This document shows positions 8,071-16,187 of a stretch of 64,000 nucleotides of DNA, one piece after another; the stretch's first letter is position 1; each line of letters begins with the position of its first letter. The position numbers were made by a program, and so were the translations under genes. Below the pieces are notes generated by a model. The model was given only the letters and a program-made list of their open reading frames with translations. It did no database searches and was not told the DNA's origin. Source of the stretch: Maribacter huludaoensis (GTDB taxonomy: Bacteria > Bacteroidota > Bacteroidia > Flavobacteriales > Flavobacteriaceae); contig NZ_JARKMS010000003.1 of assembly GCF_029350945.1 (NCBI RefSeq), forward strand, positions 248,001-312,000, given 5' to 3'.

Positions 8071-8838
8071 ATGGAAAACGAATTGACGTTAAAACGGTTT
8101 ACAGATTTGAGACGGGAATTAGGATATACCCAGGCAGATTTTGCCAAGTTGATCGGAGTCTCTAATACCACTGCTGATATAGAACGGGGCAGAACAAAAC
8201 TTTCAGGTAAAGTGGTTTCCGAGTTGTTAAAGCAATTTAAAATTAATCCGCTTTGGCTTTTTGGCGAAAGTGAAGAACAATATTTAGAAACGTCAAAGAC
8301 AAGTGTTATACCCAAAGTTGTAACGGTTGATTCCGCTAATAGGGATAACATGGTGTTGGTGAATGCTAAAGCTGCGGCCGGGTATCCTCAAAATATTTCG
8401 GATACCAGTTGGTATCAGCAATTACCTGCTTTTGATTTGCCTATACCCGAATTTAGAAATGCTACTTATCGTGGCTTTCAAGTAGAGGGAGATAGTATGT
8501 TGCCCAATTTACATCCGGGTGAATGGGTTTTGGCCAGGGCAATTGAACATATAGATTATGTAAGTGCGAATAAAATGTATGTAGTGGTTTTGCAAGATTC
8601 TATAATGGTAAAAAAGGTGGAGAAAAGACCAAATTCAAATAATGTAACACTGATTTCTTTAAACGAAACATACCCTCCTTATGATATAAAACCTTTTCAA
8701 ATTCAAGAAATTTGGGAGGTGAGCAGTAAAATTACGTTCAATGTAGATGCTACAACGGATAGTGGATTGCTGCGACAGCTTCAAGAGTCTATGAAAGAGT
8801 TAAAAGATCAATTACAACATGTTAAGAAGGTTAATTAA
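8071..8838 (+). CDS. LexA/CI-like repressor: XRE helix-turn-helix plus S24 peptidase
   Basis: 255 residues from the ATG at 8071; a TTG at 8053 in frame is ignored because the promoter and a typical HTH start favour the ATG. Residues about 5-60 form an XRE HTH (GYTQADFAKLIGVSNTT). Residues about 105-215 are a peptidase S24 domain: catalytic Ser in EGDSMLPNLHPGEW and the partner Lys in SIMVKKVEK. An Ala-Gly (KAAAGYP near residue 107) lies where RecA-stimulated autocleavage occurs in LexA/CI proteins. A short coiled coil ends the protein. It is probably a damage-responsive repressor of the divergent radical SAM gene and of itself; cleavage is inferred. Confidence 0.88.
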   Translation: MENELTLKRFTDLRRELGYTQADFAKLIGVSNTTADIERGRTKLSGKVVSELLKQFKINPLWLFGESEEQYLETSKTSVIPKVVTVDSANRDNMVLVNAKAAAGYPQNISDTSWYQQLPAFDLPIPEFRNATYRGFQVEGDSMLPNLHPGEWVLARAIEHIDYVSANKMYVVVLQDSIMVKKVEKRPNSNNVTLISLNETYPPYDIKPFQIQEIWEVSSKITFNVDATTDSGLLRQLQESMKELKDQLQHVKKVN

Positions 8839-8847
8839 ATAAATACT

Positions 8848-9273
8848 TTAATTTTTTTTAATATATATTCCGCTTTCTTTTAACGTAAATCCTAAGCTTT
8901 TGTAAAGCGCTATGGCAGCAGTTCTATGGTGACCGCTAAATAGTAATACATCGTCTAGTTTTGATGCTTCAGCACGTTCTAAAAGTTTTTCCATTAGTTT
9001 TCTTCCAATACCTTGACCTCTATAATCTGATGATACAATTACATCCTCAATCATTCCTTTATGTCCTGATACTACTTTGTATTTTGCCATCATGGCAATA
9101 CCTACTAGTTTTTTATCTACCAAACAAACTACGGCTTCAGTAGTATTGTAATCGGACAATGCTGTGGCAATGTCCAATTGTGTTAATTCCGAATTAAGTT
9201 GCTTGTATAGTTCGGTCAATTGGGATTGTAGCTCAGAGGTGACTTCGTTAAGCGTTATTAATTTAATTTCCAT
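8848..9273 (-). CDS. GNAT family N-acetyltransferase
   Basis: 141 residues. The acetyl-CoA-binding motif A is present as VSSDYRGQGIGRKLMEKLL near residues 82-100, with the usual following strand and ALYKSLGF motif B. No signal. It converges with the S24 repressor gene (9-nt gap). GNAT proteins acetylate amines of small molecules or proteins; the substrate cannot be predicted. No operon partner is seen. Confidence 0.88.
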   Translation of the reverse strand: MEIKLITLNEVTSELQSQLTELYKQLNSELTQLDIATALSDYNTTEAVVCLVDKKLVGIAMMAKYKVVSGHKGMIEDVIVSSDYRGQGIGRKLMEKLLERAEASKLDDVLLFSGHHRTAAIALYKSLGFTLKESGIYIKKN

Positions 9274-9789
9274 ATTTATATTTCAAAAATTGAAGTAGCT
9301 TCATTTACTCTATCTAATATAATCTGGTATTACTTCTTATACCATTTATGCTTGCTGAGTTTAAATTCCATTTATAAGCTAAGAATATATTTAATTAAAG
9401 TTATGCGCTTTGGCAAAATTTTATGGTTTTCAAAGAATGAGTAGAGCCATCTGTACCATTTGTTAATAAAGTTTAAAGCATTTTGGTTTCCATTAAACTT
9501 TTGCAATATAGCTGGTAAAGCTTAGGTAAGCTATGGACTTTCCACGCTTACAAGTACTCCGGTTTGTTCATTTTATAAAACATCCAAGCAAACTAAATTT
9601 AGAATGAATCCTTTAAATACTTGAAAAATAAAAACTAGCAACGCAAAAAGTCAAAAATCATGGTACAGGTTTTACGGCAGAGTTATCATTGAACAAGGTT
9701 CTAAATAGAAAAAATCTTCAAAAGAGTTTTTCTCTTGTTAGAACAAATTATCAGTGCTATAAAATTCTAATAACGATTTGCAATATGTG
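9274..9789. other. 516-bp intergenic region without a recognised gene
   Basis: No convincing reading frame or RNA gene. The only structure I see is an inverted repeat with arms GTTCTAA (9698-9704) and TTAGAAC (9738-9744) enclosing AAAAA/TTTTT, about 45 nt past the end of the 9790-10488 gene. It lacks a T-run on the relevant strand, so it is not a standard terminator. Confidence 0.5.
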
Positions 9790-10488
9790 TTAGCGACCAA
9801 TAACATCGCCCATAGAAATTGAAAGCGGTCCTAGTTTGTGTTGTGTTGGTAAAAACACTCCGCTTTCGGTTTTAACCCACTCCTCCCAACTAGCCTCAAT
9901 TCCACCTATAGGAATTATTTTTGTCCATAATTTAAAACTTTTAGGTCTTCCACTGGGTTCAATAATCCACATATAAGAATCACCTGGGGTATCTCCACCT
10001 TTCGTATAAGTAACCAATAGTGCTTCTGAACCATCTTCCATATCTATTAAATAGCGCTCTGTGCCTTGGTCAAACGCTTTAAATGGTGCTACCAGCCAGA
10101 AAGAATCATTGTTGAAATAACTTTGTGCTTTTTCAATAAGGTCCTGTGTTTTTTCGTAGGATACAGATTCGTTATTTATGCTTGCCGTACTAGAAGAAGG
10201 GGTGATCAAGTCTAATTGAACAATTATATTGTCCCATGAAACTGTAACAATCTCTTTCTCTCTATTCCATTTGTAATGGTGGTCGTCACGAAAAGACCAT
10301 TCTAAAATTTTAGTGTTATTATAATTTTTAAAATTAAGGGCATCTAACATTCTATAGGCCAAAGCGTCCGCTTCAGGTCCAGATTCCCCTGTAGGTAATG
10401 GCTCATTATAGAGGTAGTAAAGAATTCCATAACCTATTAATCCAAGTAAAAATAGAATTCCGATTAGCTTAAATAATTTCTTAATCAT
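9790..10488 (-). CDS. Membrane-anchored conserved hypothetical protein
   Basis: 232 residues. Residues 5-28 are one hydrophobic segment (LFKLIGILFLLGLIGYGI) that should anchor the protein in the inner membrane with the remainder outside. The soluble part has many aromatic residues (DDHHYKWNREKE, DTPGDSYMWIIEP, SWEEWV) and looks like a lipocalin- or beta-rich domain of Bacteroidota hypothetical proteins. No catalytic motif recognised. It lies 61 nt downstream of the gamma-glutamyltransferase gene on the same strand, so co-transcription is possible. Confidence 0.75.
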   Translation of the reverse strand: MIKKLFKLIGILFLLGLIGYGILYYLYNEPLPTGESGPEADALAYRMLDALNFKNYNNTKILEWSFRDDHHYKWNREKEIVTVSWDNIIVQLDLITPSSSTASINNESVSYEKTQDLIEKAQSYFNNDSFWLVAPFKAFDQGTERYLIDMEDGSEALLVTYTKGGDTPGDSYMWIIEPSGRPKSFKLWTKIIPIGGIEASWEEWVKTESGVFLPTQHKLGPLSISMGDVIGR

Positions 10489-10549
10489 AATGTATATAAA
10501 TTATTGTATAGTAAAAATTTATAAAATAATAAAAGTTTGTTTAATAAGT

Positions 10550-12241
10550 TTAAAATCCTACGGCTGCATCATCTCCACGTTTATCGGCACCGCCCTCAAG
10601 CTTTCCATTATCCAATATACGAATGGCATCTACTTTGCCAATGATAGGTGTTCTTTCTTCATTAATAATATAGCCTTTGGCCTTAAGTTCATCCTTTAAG
10701 CTGGCGGAGAATCCGTCTGGTTCAAAAATGACCATATCAGGTAACCACTGATGGTGAAAACGTGGAGCGTCAACCGCTTCTTGCATGCTCATTTTAAATT
10801 CGTATCCGTTTAGAATAGTTTGTGCAACGGCGGTAATAATCGTAGATCCGCCTGGTGTACCTACTACCATATATAATTTTCCATTGCGTTCAACTATAGT
10901 AGGGGTCATGCTACTAAGCATTCTTTTTTCGGCGGCAATACTGTTAGCTTCTGCACCTACTAGACCAAACATATTTGGTACACCTGCTTTGGCACTGAAA
11001 TCATCCATTTCATTGTTCAAAAAGAATCCAAGCTCATCTGAATATAACTTAGAGCCATACGCACCGTTTAAGGTAGTTGTTACGGAAACAGCATTACCAT
11101 CTTGATCAACTATAGAGTAGTGGGTGGTCTCCATACTTTCAACAACATCAATTTTACCATGCTCTACCTCAGAAGATTTTGTTGCCTTGTCAAATGTAAA
11201 ATTGGCCATTCTTTCGGCTAGGTAGTCCTCACTTAATAATTTGTCATATGGAATTTTAACAAAGTCGGGGTCACCTAAAAAATAATTTCTATCGGCATAG
11301 GCTCTTCTAGATGCCTCGGTAAATAATTGTACCATTTTAGGGGTATTGTGACCTAGTTTTGCTACATCATATTTTTCCATCATTTTGAATATCTGATTGA
11401 TGGTTACGCCGCCACTGCTTGGCGGACTCATGGAAATGATGTGCAAATCTTTATAATCAAAAGTAATTGGGTCTCTCCATACCGCCTGGTATTTTTCTAA
11501 GTCCTCTTCAGTAACGTAACCACCTTTTTCTTGAATGAATGCTGCCAGTTTCTTGGCAATCTCACCTTTGTAAAATCCGTCTCTTCCATGCTCTGCAATA
11601 CTTCTAAAAGTATTTGCCAATGCCGGGTATTTAATGGTGTCGTTTGTTTTGTAAACAGTTGCAAATTTGGTGCTGTCACCATTTACCTCAATAAATTTAT
11701 CTCTTTGGCTGGATAGTCTTTTTTCTTGATTAGCGGTAACGACAACACCGCGTTCCGCTAGAGCAATAACGGGAGCCATAATTTCTTCTAAGGGGAGAGA
11801 GCCGAATTTTTTGTGTACTTCAATAATACCGGCAACCGTACCCGGTACCCCAACGGCAGTAGCTCCTAATGTGCTTTTGCCGGGAATTACATTGCCCAAT
11901 GAATCTAAATACATGTCTTTATGAGCGGATAAAGGTGCTTTTTCACGATAATCCAAAGCACCGACTTCACCGTTTGCTTGTCTGTAGACCATGAAACCGC
12001 CGCCGCCAAGATTACCTGCAAAGGGGTAGGCGACTACCAAAGCCATTTCTGTAGCTACCATAGCATCAAAAGCGTTACCGCCTTTTTGCATGATGTTACT
12101 ACCAATTTTTGAAGCTTCTTCACGTGCCGAAACTACCATTGCTTTATCCGTTACCGTACCTGTTGGTACCGCAGGATTCTCTTTGCAACTGCCTAATATT
12201 ACAAATGCAGCTAACCAGAATATAAATTTTGATTGGTTCAT
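10550..12241 (-). CDS. ggt: Gamma-glutamyltransferase lipoprotein
   Basis: 563 residues, the usual GGT length. It transfers or hydrolyses the gamma-glutamyl group of glutathione and related peptides. The N-terminus has a lipobox (ILGSC), so the enzyme is probably lipid-anchored rather than freely periplasmic. The proenzyme is cut before the catalytic Thr of the motif ETTHYSIVDQ near residue 370; the downstream substrate-binding segments SSMTPTIV and GTPGGSTIIT are present. Large- and small-subunit regions are contiguous and intact. Confidence 0.93.
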   Translation of the reverse strand: MNQSKFIFWLAAFVILGSCKENPAVPTGTVTDKAMVVSAREEASKIGSNIMQKGGNAFDAMVATEMALVVAYPFAGNLGGGGFMVYRQANGEVGALDYREKAPLSAHKDMYLDSLGNVIPGKSTLGATAVGVPGTVAGIIEVHKKFGSLPLEEIMAPVIALAERGVVVTANQEKRLSSQRDKFIEVNGDSTKFATVYKTNDTIKYPALANTFRSIAEHGRDGFYKGEIAKKLAAFIQEKGGYVTEEDLEKYQAVWRDPITFDYKDLHIISMSPPSSGGVTINQIFKMMEKYDVAKLGHNTPKMVQLFTEASRRAYADRNYFLGDPDFVKIPYDKLLSEDYLAERMANFTFDKATKSSEVEHGKIDVVESMETTHYSIVDQDGNAVSVTTTLNGAYGSKLYSDELGFFLNNEMDDFSAKAGVPNMFGLVGAEANSIAAEKRMLSSMTPTIVERNGKLYMVVGTPGGSTIITAVAQTILNGYEFKMSMQEAVDAPRFHHQWLPDMVIFEPDGFSASLKDELKAKGYIINEERTPIIGKVDAIRILDNGKLEGGADKRGDDAAVGF

Positions 12242-12303
12242 AGATGGTTATATTGGTTATTTAAATAAATGAGTTTAAATATTTGGTTAATAGTAAATAA
12301 TAT

Positions 12304-12900
12304 TTATTTTTTTGTTAATAATGATGTGTATTTTTGTTTTGAAAAAGTAATAAGTTCTTCAAAAAACGCTGTAAACTCGGCCTCAAAAGCATCATAATGT
12401 TCTTCAAGGTCTAGAATGGCAAAATTCATTTTGGACTTATTGTTGGTTCTACGGTTCATACCATTAAGCACGCGAGCTATCCCGTCCATCTTAGAATAGT
12501 TATATATCCAATTATCGGCAATCATATAAGGCATCATCTTTTTGACTCCTATAGGCAGAATCTCGTAATTATCTTCTAAGAGGTCATAAAAATTATCTAC
12601 AAAAACATCTAACGGAACGTCAGAATATTTAGACCAATTCTTTGCCAAAAAATGGTCATAGTAAATATCGACGATAACTCTACTGTAATGGCTGTAGTTT
12701 GCATGAAGCCGCTTACTGCTCAACTTTGGTATAACATGACTATCTGTATAGGTATCTATATGGCGATGTAATTTTATGCCTTTTTGTACCTTAATGGGTA
12801 AATGTTCAAACTTATTGGCACGAATACTATCGGCTATAAAGTTGCCAATAGTAATTTCTTTATCGTTGAAAGAAAGATAAATATGTGCTAAAAAATTCAT
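12304..12900 (-). CDS. acpH: Acyl carrier protein phosphodiesterase-like protein
   Basis: 198 residues, close to E. coli AcpH (193). AcpH removes the 4'-phosphopantetheine arm from holo-ACP. The characteristic N-terminus MNFLAHIYLS, GNFIADSIR near residue 20, and the HRHIDTYTDSH metal-binding histidine cluster near residue 45 are all present, with YYDHFLA further on. Cytoplasmic. Divergent from glmM with a 95-nt gap. The family assignment is good; in Bacteroidota the physiological target has not been established to my knowledge. Confidence 0.85.
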   Translation of the reverse strand: MNFLAHIYLSFNDKEITIGNFIADSIRANKFEHLPIKVQKGIKLHRHIDTYTDSHVIPKLSSKRLHANYSHYSRVIVDIYYDHFLAKNWSKYSDVPLDVFVDNFYDLLEDNYEILPIGVKKMMPYMIADNWIYNYSKMDGIARVLNGMNRRTNNKSKMNFAILDLEEHYDAFEAEFTAFFEELITFSKQKYTSLLTKK

Positions 12901-12966
12901 TGGATTAAATTAAGCTTAGTAGTTCGAATTTACAAAGAAGGGCAATAGTGGTAAGTATGATCCGTT

Positions 12967-12974
12967 TATATTTG
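12967..12974 (+). promoter_or_regulatory. -7 box of glmM promoter
   Basis: TATATTTG, a perfect TAnnTTTG, 21 nt upstream of the glmM ATG. No obvious TTG is found at the -33 position. Confidence 0.45.
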
Positions 12975-12995
12975 CAAAAAACTTATTAAGATTAT

Positions 12996-14384
12996 ATGAC
13001 ACTAATAAAATCTATTTCAGGAATACGGGGCACTATTGGGGGAAAGCCAGGAGACAATCTTACACCTATAGACGCGGTAAAATTTGCTGCTTCTTACGGC
13101 ATTTGGCTAAAAGACTATTCCAAAAAAGATAAGTTAAAAGTGGTTATAGGTCGTGATGCACGTTTGTCTGGCGAGATGATTCAAAACCTTGTAGTTTCTA
13201 CTTTGGTGGGTTTAGGTATTGATGTTGTAGATTTAAATTTATCTACCACGCCCACCGTTGAAATTGCGGTGCCTATGGAAAATGCAGATGGTGGTATCAT
13301 CTTAACTGCCAGTCATAACCCAAAGCAATGGAATGCACTTAAGCTTTTGAATGAAAAGGGTGAATTTTTAGATGCTGCACAAGGTGCCAAGATTTTGGAA
13401 ATAGCGGAGAAGGAAGATTTTGATTTCTCTGAGGTTGATGATTTAGGTATTATCAACAAGAATGACAGTTATATAGATATACATATAGACGAAGTTTTAA
13501 ATCTTTCTTTGGTAGACGCCGAAGTGATTAAGAAAGCTAAGTTTAAGGTTGTTGTGGATGGGGTAAATTCTACAGGTGGAATTGCCATACCAAAACTTTT
13601 AAAGGAATTTGGTGTAGAAGTGGTAGAACTGTATTGCGATCCTACTGGTCATTTTCCTCATAATCCAGAGCCCTTAAAAGAACACCTAGAGGATATCTGC
13701 GAATTGGTGGTAAAAGAAAAAGCTGATTTTGGTATTGTTGTAGATCCGGATGTTGACCGTTTGGCGTTCATTAGCAACGATGGTGAAATGTTTGGGGAGG
13801 AATATACCTTGGTTGCCTGTGCGGATTATGTTTTAAGTAAAACAAAGGGCAATACGGTCTCCAATTTGTCGTCCTCGCGAGCCTTACGGGATATTACCCT
13901 AAAACATGGCGGAACTTATGAAGCTGCAGCTGTAGGTGAGGTTAACGTTGTTACTATAATGAAGGCTAACAATGCAGTAATAGGTGGTGAAGGTAATGGC
14001 GGTATTATTTATCCAGAAAGTCACTATGGTCGTGATTCTTTGGTGGGTACGGCATTGTTTTTAATGCTAATGGCAGAAAAAGGCGGTACCGTTGCGGAGC
14101 TTAGGGCCAGCTACCCAAGTTATTTTATGAGTAAAAAGAAAATTCAATTGACACCTGGTTTAGATGTTGATGGTATTTTAAAATCTATGGCAGAAAAGTA
14201 TGTCAACGAAGAAATTTCAACCATTGATGGTGTAAAGGTAGATTTTGAGGAAAACTGGGTTCATCTTAGAAAGTCAAATACAGAACCTATAATAAGAATT
14301 TATACAGAAGCCAAGAGTCAAATTGAAGCTGATGCACTAGCGGATAGAATTATTGGTGAGATAAAAACAATTGCAGGTTTGTAG
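12996..14384 (+). CDS. glmM: Phosphoglucosamine mutase (phosphohexomutase family)
   Basis: 462 residues. It interconverts glucosamine-6-phosphate and glucosamine-1-phosphate for UDP-GlcNAc, peptidoglycan and LPS synthesis. Phosphohexomutase motifs are complete: active-site serine in TASHNP near residue 103, metal site DPDVDR near 245, sugar loop GEGNGG near 333, phosphate-binding RKSNTEP near 428. Bacteroidota GlmM and phosphomannomutase sequences are close, so phosphomannomutase activity cannot be excluded. Followed by a strong terminator. Confidence 0.85.
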   Translation: MTLIKSISGIRGTIGGKPGDNLTPIDAVKFAASYGIWLKDYSKKDKLKVVIGRDARLSGEMIQNLVVSTLVGLGIDVVDLNLSTTPTVEIAVPMENADGGIILTASHNPKQWNALKLLNEKGEFLDAAQGAKILEIAEKEDFDFSEVDDLGIINKNDSYIDIHIDEVLNLSLVDAEVIKKAKFKVVVDGVNSTGGIAIPKLLKEFGVEVVELYCDPTGHFPHNPEPLKEHLEDICELVVKEKADFGIVVDPDVDRLAFISNDGEMFGEEYTLVACADYVLSKTKGNTVSNLSSSRALRDITLKHGGTYEAAAVGEVNVVTIMKANNAVIGGEGNGGIIYPESHYGRDSLVGTALFLMLMAEKGGTVAELRASYPSYFMSKKKIQLTPGLDVDGILKSMAEKYVNEEISTIDGVKVDFEENWVHLRKSNTEPIIRIYTEAKSQIEADALADRIIGEIKTIAGL

Positions 14385-14414
14385 GGCATACTCCTAAAAT
14401 TTGAGATAAAAAAG

Positions 14415-14449
14415 AAACCGGAAATAGTTCAGCTATAACCGGTTTTTTT
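14415..14449. terminator. Rho-independent terminator between glmM and LpxL-like gene
   Basis: AAACCGG (14415-14421) pairs with CCGGTTT (14439-14445), with an inner ATAG/CTAT stem and a T-run to 14449. An A-run at 14408-14413 makes it usable on both strands, serving the convergent genes. Confidence 0.85.
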
Positions 14450-14455
14450 ATGATT

Positions 14456-15352
14456 TTAATTTACATCTGCAAATGACGCAGGTTTTTTGCCCCTATGTTT
14501 CCAGCGTTTATGCGTCCATAAATAATATTCCGGTTTTTCTCTAATTTGTTTTTCTGTAAGTCTAAGGAACCTATCGGTTATTTCGTGCTCTTTGGTTTCT
14601 TTGCTGTTAATGGATATAGGAATAAATTCTGCCTTATAAAAACCTCGTTTTACTTTACTGACTTTTAGAAATACCGTAGCAATCCCTGTCTTACGGGCCA
14701 AAGCTTCGCCGCCATTGAATATAGGTACCGTAATTCCCATAAAATCTGTCCAATAATGAGCTTTGTGTGCTTGCGGAGATTGGTCGCTCACCATGCCGTA
14801 GGTTGCCCTTACATTGTTTCGGTAGTTTTGAATAATCGTTTTAGCTGTTTGGGCCTGTGTAATCAATACGGTATTCCAGCGTGCCCTAACTTTTTTAATG
14901 AATTTGTCAAAATAAGAATTGTTTATTTTTTGATAGACCGCATAGCCTTTAGAATTAACGTAATTGTTGATACTTACGTTCCATTCCCAATTGGCGTAAT
15001 GAGCGCATAAAATTATAATACTACGCTCTTTTTCTATTTCCAACAAAACTTCAGGATTGACCAGCTGGTATTTTTTTGCAACGGCCTCTTTGCTCAAATT
15101 CATGGTTTTGACCATTTCCAGGAACATATCACAAAGGTGTTTGTAAAAATTCTTCTCAATACGCTCAATTTCCTGTTGAGACTTTTCGGGGAAGACCAAA
15201 TTTAAGTTCTCTTGAACTACTTTTCTTCTATAACCAAAAACACGATAGATAAAGAAACAGGCAATATCGGATAAACCATAAAAAAGGTGATGTGGCAAAA
15301 TGGAAACGACCCATAAAAAAGGATAGATTAAAACAAAGGCCAATAGTTGCAT
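14456..15352 (-). CDS. LpxL/HtrB-family lysophospholipid acyltransferase
   Basis: 298 residues from the ATG at 15350-15352, chosen because a perfect -7 box lies at 15371-15378, which would leave an upstream start at 15373 untranscribed. The family adds secondary acyl chains to Kdo-lipid A or related lipids at the inner membrane. The catalytic H-x4-E motif is HYANWE near residue 115. An N-terminal hydrophobic segment anchors the protein. GGEALARKTG and the C-terminal YLWTHKRW are typical. Exact acyl donor and acceptor not determinable. Confidence 0.88.
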   Translation of the reverse strand: MQLLAFVLIYPFLWVVSILPHHLFYGLSDIACFFIYRVFGYRRKVVQENLNLVFPEKSQQEIERIEKNFYKHLCDMFLEMVKTMNLSKEAVAKKYQLVNPEVLLEIEKERSIIILCAHYANWEWNVSINNYVNSKGYAVYQKINNSYFDKFIKKVRARWNTVLITQAQTAKTIIQNYRNNVRATYGMVSDQSPQAHKAHYWTDFMGITVPIFNGGEALARKTGIATVFLKVSKVKRGFYKAEFIPISINSKETKEHEITDRFLRLTEKQIREKPEYYLWTHKRWKHRGKKPASFADVN

Positions 15353-15370
15353 TCTCAAAAAAATTATGGA

Positions 15371-15378
15371 CAAATATA
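15371..15378 (-). promoter_or_regulatory. -7 box of the LpxL-like gene
   Basis: Reads TATATTTG on the minus strand, 18 nt upstream of the chosen ATG. It sits 2 nt from an identical box facing the other way (15381-15388), giving back-to-back divergent promoters. Confidence 0.45.
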
Positions 15379-15380
15379 GT

Positions 15381-15388
15381 TATATTTG
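15381..15388 (+). promoter_or_regulatory. -7 box of the rhomboid gene
   Basis: TATATTTG on the plus strand, 21 nt before the rhomboid ATG. Because it nearly abuts the divergent box, the two genes may compete for polymerase. Confidence 0.45.
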
Positions 15389-15409
15389 ACGCCAAATAAA
15401 GGGCAGTAA

Positions 15410-16060
15410 ATGTACAACATTGATATAGCGACCATAGCAATAATAGCGGCAAATGTATTAGTGTCAATAAAAGGGTTTAATGATACTACTTTTTTTGAAC
15501 GTTATAAATTTAGTATTGGTGCAATTAAAGCGGGGCAAAAAGACCGGATGGCCACATCAGGTTTTTTACATGTAGATGTTTCTCACTTGCTATTTAATAT
15601 GTTGACACTTTATTTCTTTGCAGGCGTTGTAATTAATTGGTTCGACACAACAAAATTTCTGATTATTTATGCAATAAGCCTTGTAGGCGGTAGTTTATTA
15701 GCGCTAAGTTTTCATAAGGATGAGCCGTACTATTCCGCAGTAGGTGCCAGTGGTGCCGTAACCGGTATTTTGTATTCAGCAATTCTTCTTCAGCCTAATA
15801 TGCGTTTAGGTATTATGTTTATTCCAATCCCCGTACCGGCCTACGTGGTAGGTATTGGTTATTTATTATATTCAATTTATGGTATGAAAAAACGTTTGGG
15901 CAACATTGGGCATACCGCACACTTTGGTGGTGCAATAGGGGGTTATCTGACTACACTTTTATTTATGCCAAGTCTTTTACAGACCGAGACACTTATGGTA
16001 GGCTTGCTTGCCTTACCGATTATCTTATTGATAGTACTTGAAAAAATGGGTAAGATTTAG
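15410..16060 (+). CDS. Rhomboid family intramembrane serine protease
   Basis: 216 residues, about six membrane segments. The catalytic serine is in the GxSG motif of SAVGASGAVTG near residue 119, and the histidine is in GHTAHFGGAIGGY near residue 168, forming the Ser-His dyad. The early HVDVSHLLFNM segment is the conserved first-loop/TM2 signature. Rhomboids cleave membrane proteins within or next to their transmembrane helices. No accessory domain. Substrate unknown. Divergent from the LpxL-like gene. Confidence 0.92.
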   Translation: MYNIDIATIAIIAANVLVSIKGFNDTTFFERYKFSIGAIKAGQKDRMATSGFLHVDVSHLLFNMLTLYFFAGVVINWFDTTKFLIIYAISLVGGSLLALSFHKDEPYYSAVGASGAVTGILYSAILLQPNMRLGIMFIPIPVPAYVVGIGYLLYSIYGMKKRLGNIGHTAHFGGAIGGYLTTLLFMPSLLQTETLMVGLLALPIILLIVLEKMGKI

Positions 16061-16081
16061 ACCACTTTCAGTAGTATTTAT

Positions 16082-16123
16082 CGATGAAGTGTATTTTTTA
16101 CCTTAAAAACATGCATTTCATCG
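16082..16123. promoter_or_regulatory. Inverted repeat CGATGAAGTG / CATTTCATCG upstream of LVIVD lipoprotein
   Basis: Arms at 16082-16091 and 16114-16123 are complementary with one mismatch. The left arm with its flank (ATCGATGAAGTG) recurs upstream of the 48341 gene. It may be a regulator site for exported proteins. Confidence 0.4.
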
Positions 16124-16187
16124 TATTTCTCTGTGTATAGACAACAAGAGGGCAATTCGGTACGTTAAAGCCAAAACCCCGAATTAA

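Noticed and set aside
9698-9744. Hairpin with GTTCTAA/TTAGAAC arms as a terminator
   Set aside because: No T-run follows on the strand of the gene ending at 9790, and the loop region is long; left as unexplained structure.
10785-11105. 106-codon plus-strand frame
   Set aside because: Antisense shadow of the well-supported gamma-glutamyltransferase gene.
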